Source: Himantopus leucocephalus | Taxonomy: Eukaryota > Chordata > Aves > Charadriiformes > Recurvirostridae | Direction of reading: 5' to 3' | Assembly: GCA_003993805.1 (NCBI GenBank) | Contig: RSEF01000001.1 | Span: 149,692,361 to 149,756,360 of the forward strand | DNA: 64,000 nt | In this document: positions 61,501 through 64,000 of the stretch, piece after piece | How the letters are laid out: each line of letters starts with the position of its first letter | How positions within the stretch are numbered: position 1 is the stretch's first letter | Translations under genes and position numbers: made by a program | The notes under the pieces: model-generated | Told to the model about the DNA's origin: nothing | Database searches by the model: none | What the model saw: the letters and a program-made list of their open reading frames with translations, nothing else

Positions 61501-63395
61501 GTAATTCAGGTGGGCATGCAAAGGCATCCTGACTTTCAGTATTACTGAAGATACAGTAATACTATACTCTTGAAGAGAGTTTGTAAGTCCTGAAAAGAAT
61601 TTTATTTTTCTTTTTCCCCTCCCTCTATGGAAGCCAGAATGCGCACAGTATACTATCACTTCAAAGCCCAGCTAACACAGAAGCCAGAGGGAGCATTTAT
61701 CAGGAGAGGGGACTCACTACATCCTAAAGTAGTATTGTAAATGTATATTCTATTTCAAGTAAACCTAGAATAAAGTGCTGAGAAATTAAAGCTATTAAAT
61801 CTGAATCATTTTATTCATGTCCATAATCCCACTCTAAAGACTGTGGAATCCATAGAGACTTCACTAGATTTTTGGTGTGAATAAGGAGTAACATCATTAC
61901 GTCAATGGAGCACCATTACAATCTGGGAAAAGCCTATTACTGATGAAATTGAAAAATAAAGCAGCGTGCATGTCAGCCCAGCAAAGCAAGCAGCTGATTT
62001 CTGGGTTTGATTGTGTGGAAAGGGTGAAGTTATACGAGAATAAAAGACTGTGAAAGCTGCTCCATTTTTAGAACACAGAGAATGCAAAATTGTAAACATT
62101 TTACAGTAGGTCAGGTTCAGGGCCTAACATCAGCAGTCTAGCATGCACATTGTGTAACAAAAACGCCAGCACAGATCTCTCCAAAGCAGCTCCACATTAT
62201 TAGTCCATTGAAATATTTACTTGGCAAGACAGAACATCAATAACATTATCTCGTAAGTTTTCTATTTTTAAAATATTTGGAATTGCATTAGATGGGCCTA
62301 ATGCTCAAACCACTTTGTTGCAACATTTTTTTAAAAGATAAACACAAATTCCTAGCCTCACCTGAATTATTTATTCTCCTCTTCAGAATTACAAACCAGT
62401 GAATATCAGCATAAAGACGCTCAGAAGCATCGAATCCAGACAGCTGTTTTCAAGATCTAACAGGAGGCAGGAAGCCTCGATCAGTAATAATGTGTCGTTA
62501 CCTGTATTAAGCTGCTGCCTAGGAATCCTAACCATGTGTCTTATATGCAAGACACTATTAAAATCTAGAAAAATCCAGATGAAAAAAAGAGACAAAATGG
62601 ATGTAATCTGGTAGATGAAAAGTGTAACAAAACAATGCATGTCTCCAGGCCACGCTGCAAAGGAGTCAGATACTCATAGCAGCTTGAGTACTGCAAGACA
62701 TGCTATGTTCCACATAATTTGTTTTTTCCTGTAGTAAAGTATAACTGGCCCAGGTAAAGCATTGCCCTAAAGAAGCTGCACTGTTTTGCTAACCATTGTA
62801 ACTTGGGCTTCTGTACAAAACCCCACACTGTGCAGTGCTGTTACAGCCAATAAACAAACATTGCTCAGCATTTTCAGTGCAATAATTTGTTCTCCTTTGT
62901 TCTAAAGTGGATACCTCTTAGAGTCACCTGATCAGAATGCCACACGCTGCCTGAATTCATGTTGTCACAGACCTTGTGGGACCCATCCAAAACAAGGGAC
63001 GTAATGAAAGCAGGCAATTGGGTAACAAGCCTGCTCCAAAAAGCACTGCAGCGGAGCCTTGCTCTGAGGGAAGGAGCGGCTCTGCCAGCCTCCATGCTGG
63101 CACAGCAGTATGAAACAGGTATTCTTTCCAAAGGGCTTCTCACAACAAAACCTGCAGTTTTCTTTCCAGTTCCATTTTCAGACTCCTCTGCTCCAGTTGT
63201 TAAAAAAGAAATGACAGTGGCAGAATAAATGTGAAGCAAGCTAGTACCTCCCACAAATAGTTTCCTTCCTATTCCTTTGATACGCACACAATTTGAATGC
63301 GTAGTTTCTTGAAAAAGCCTTTTTTCTCCCCAGTACGAAAAAAGATTATCTGGACAGCCCTAGAAAATACAAAGAAAACATACTGAGGGTTTGAT
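55578..63395. other. Gene-free stretch with minor repeats
   Basis: It contains a CA microsatellite at 57813-57828, a 15-bp direct repeat GCCAGAAAGGGCAGC at 60875-60889 and 60895-60909, and a slightly GC-richer patch at 60600-61000. The longest open frame in the window (137 codons, minus strand, 62874-63287) lies here. It overlaps an 89-codon frame on the other strand and shows no recognisable domain, so I leave it out. Confidence 0.45.
57813..57828 (+). repeat. (CA)n microsatellite
   Basis: Eight perfect AC units. Confidence 0.85.
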
Positions 63396-63596
63396 TCACA
63401 AGAACACGTTTTCTGTTTGATATTGGTACAGCTGCAGTGATCTCTCTGAAGCGATTTCCCTGGGCTTGCAGTGACACTGAAGCAGCACAGCCGACCTCGG
63501 GAAGAGGGAATCAGCAACATGGGTACCCTTGTGTTTCCAACTGATGTACACCGTAGCATCCACAGAATCAGAGGTGTTCCACAGTGCTATGTTTAA
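63396..63596 (-). CDS. Candidate terminal coding exon, unknown protein
   Basis: On the minus strand TTTTGCCTCCCTTTTTCTCAG, a strong acceptor, is followed by 66 codons and a TGA at 63396-63398. The peptide begins LNIALWNTSDSVDATVYISW and ends LQLYQYQTENVFL. It contains one N-glycosylation-type NTS and three cysteines. By my count 38 of 66 codons end in G or C, above the AT-rich background, which favours coding. The reading phase is 0, and the upstream block at 63866 ends in phase 0 with a strong donor, 269 bases away. I see no clear AATAAA just downstream. No family is recognised, and chance remains a real alternative. Confidence 0.28.
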   Translation of the reverse strand, partial: LNIALWNTSDSVDATVYISWKHKGTHVADSLFPRSAVLLQCHCKPREIASERSLQLYQYQTENVFL

Positions 63597-63619
63597 CTGA
63601 GAAAAAGGGAGGCAAAACA

Positions 63620-63633
63620 TCTCTCTCTCTCTC
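63620..63633 (+). repeat. (CT)n microsatellite
   Basis: Seven CT units. It lies inside the putative intron between the two minus-strand blocks at the right edge. Confidence 0.8.
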
Positions 63634-63865
63634 CAGCTCTTCATTACAAAATGAAGGGAGTACACTACCTTTTGCCTTCAACTGATTTGGACTGCATAGG
63701 CTGTGATTATGCTCAAAAGCAACACCAGTCCTGCAGAAAGGCTTACTGCACTATTGTGTTAAAGAGATGACAGGGAAGAAGAGGAAAAGCCTATTCAAGG
63801 GAAGAAACAGGCCCTCAGAAACCAATGTTCAGCAGTGCCACAATATTGATATTTCTAGTAGTTAC

Positions 63866-63975
63866 CTGCAAACGCCACTTTTGAAACACCACTTGGAAGC
63901 TGGTAGGGAAGCTCGCAGTTAAAGGCAACATGCCTGGCTCTGTTTGGGTTTTTCGTTTGAGTTTGGTTTTTTCCT
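63866..63975 (-). CDS. Candidate upstream exon joined in frame to 63396-63596
   Basis: A minus-strand open frame ends at TTTGCAG/GTAACT, a strong donor, in phase 0. Its last residues are FQVVFQKWRLQ, so the join reads …KWRLQ-LNIALW… without interruption. The upstream limit is uncertain. Either a 34-base exon starts after CTTCCCTACCAG at 63899, or the frame starts at an ATG (MLPLTASF…) near 63930 with purine at -3. The frame itself stays open to about 63973, so 63975 is only the limit of that. If the ATG is real, the product would be a small protein of about 88 residues. If not, the gene continues beyond the window. Confidence 0.22.
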
Positions 63976-64000
63976 ACTCTTCCCCCCCTTCTCCCCCCCC

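Noticed and set aside
62874..63287. 137-codon open frame on the minus strand, longest in the window
   Set aside because: It overlaps an 89-codon frame on the opposite strand, has no recognisable domain, and no matching splice sites. Frames of this size occur by chance in 64 kb on six frames.
1..64000. CRISPR arrays, rRNA, tRNA, prokaryotic operons
   Set aside because: No regularly spaced repeats, no rRNA-like blocks, no cloverleaf recognised by eye, and coding density incompatible with bacteria. tRNA absence was judged only by eye and would need a tRNA scan.

Overview
This 64 kb window is vertebrate nuclear DNA, most likely from a bird. It is AT-rich, has no dense open reading frames or operon-like structure, and its only clear interspersed repeats are fragments of CR1, the dominant avian LINE. 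Their recognisable 3' tails (tTTGGAAGGGACCTT-type motif followed by ATTCTATGATTCTA, or the reverse complement) lie near 10.5, 17.9, 40.4, 41.3 and 55.4 kb. A retroviral LTR edge starting TGTCATGGTTTAACCCC is cut off by a 100-N gap at 22914. No complete gene, rRNA, tRNA, CRISPR array or prokaryotic feature is visible. The window looks intergenic or intronic.

Layout. 0-1.4 kb: draft-assembly seams, where two single-N joins are flanked by near-identical duplicated sequence. 1.4-10.5 kb: unremarkable AT-rich DNA with short simple repeats. 10.5-10.9 kb: a CR1 fragment. 11.76-12.48 kb: a three-contig seam in which the whole middle contig appears to be a second haplotype copy. 13.8-14.3 kb: possible terminal exon(s) on the minus strand. 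15.2-15.6 kb: a small GC-rich islet with a good splice donor. 17.9 kb: a CR1 tail beside another GC-rich islet. 22.9 kb: LTR edge and gap. 33.3-34.3 kb: three exon-like blocks on the plus strand that share one reading frame and end at an AATAAA. 38.6-39.0 kb: a minus-strand exon-like block with a hydrophobic C-terminal tail. 40.4-41.5 kb: two CR1 fragments in opposite orientation. 43.8 kb: a poly-C tract interrupted by an N. 55.4 kb: a CR1 fragment. 63.4-63.97 kb: two exon-like blocks on the minus strand at the right edge.

The exon candidates are inferences from splice-site shape, reading phase and codon pattern. At this length many 60-140 codon open frames occur by chance, so each carries low confidence and none is assigned to a known family. 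No new biological system could be established. The firmest observations are the assembly duplications, the CR1 and LTR fragments, and two perfect inverted repeats (22678-22697 and 32936-32962).
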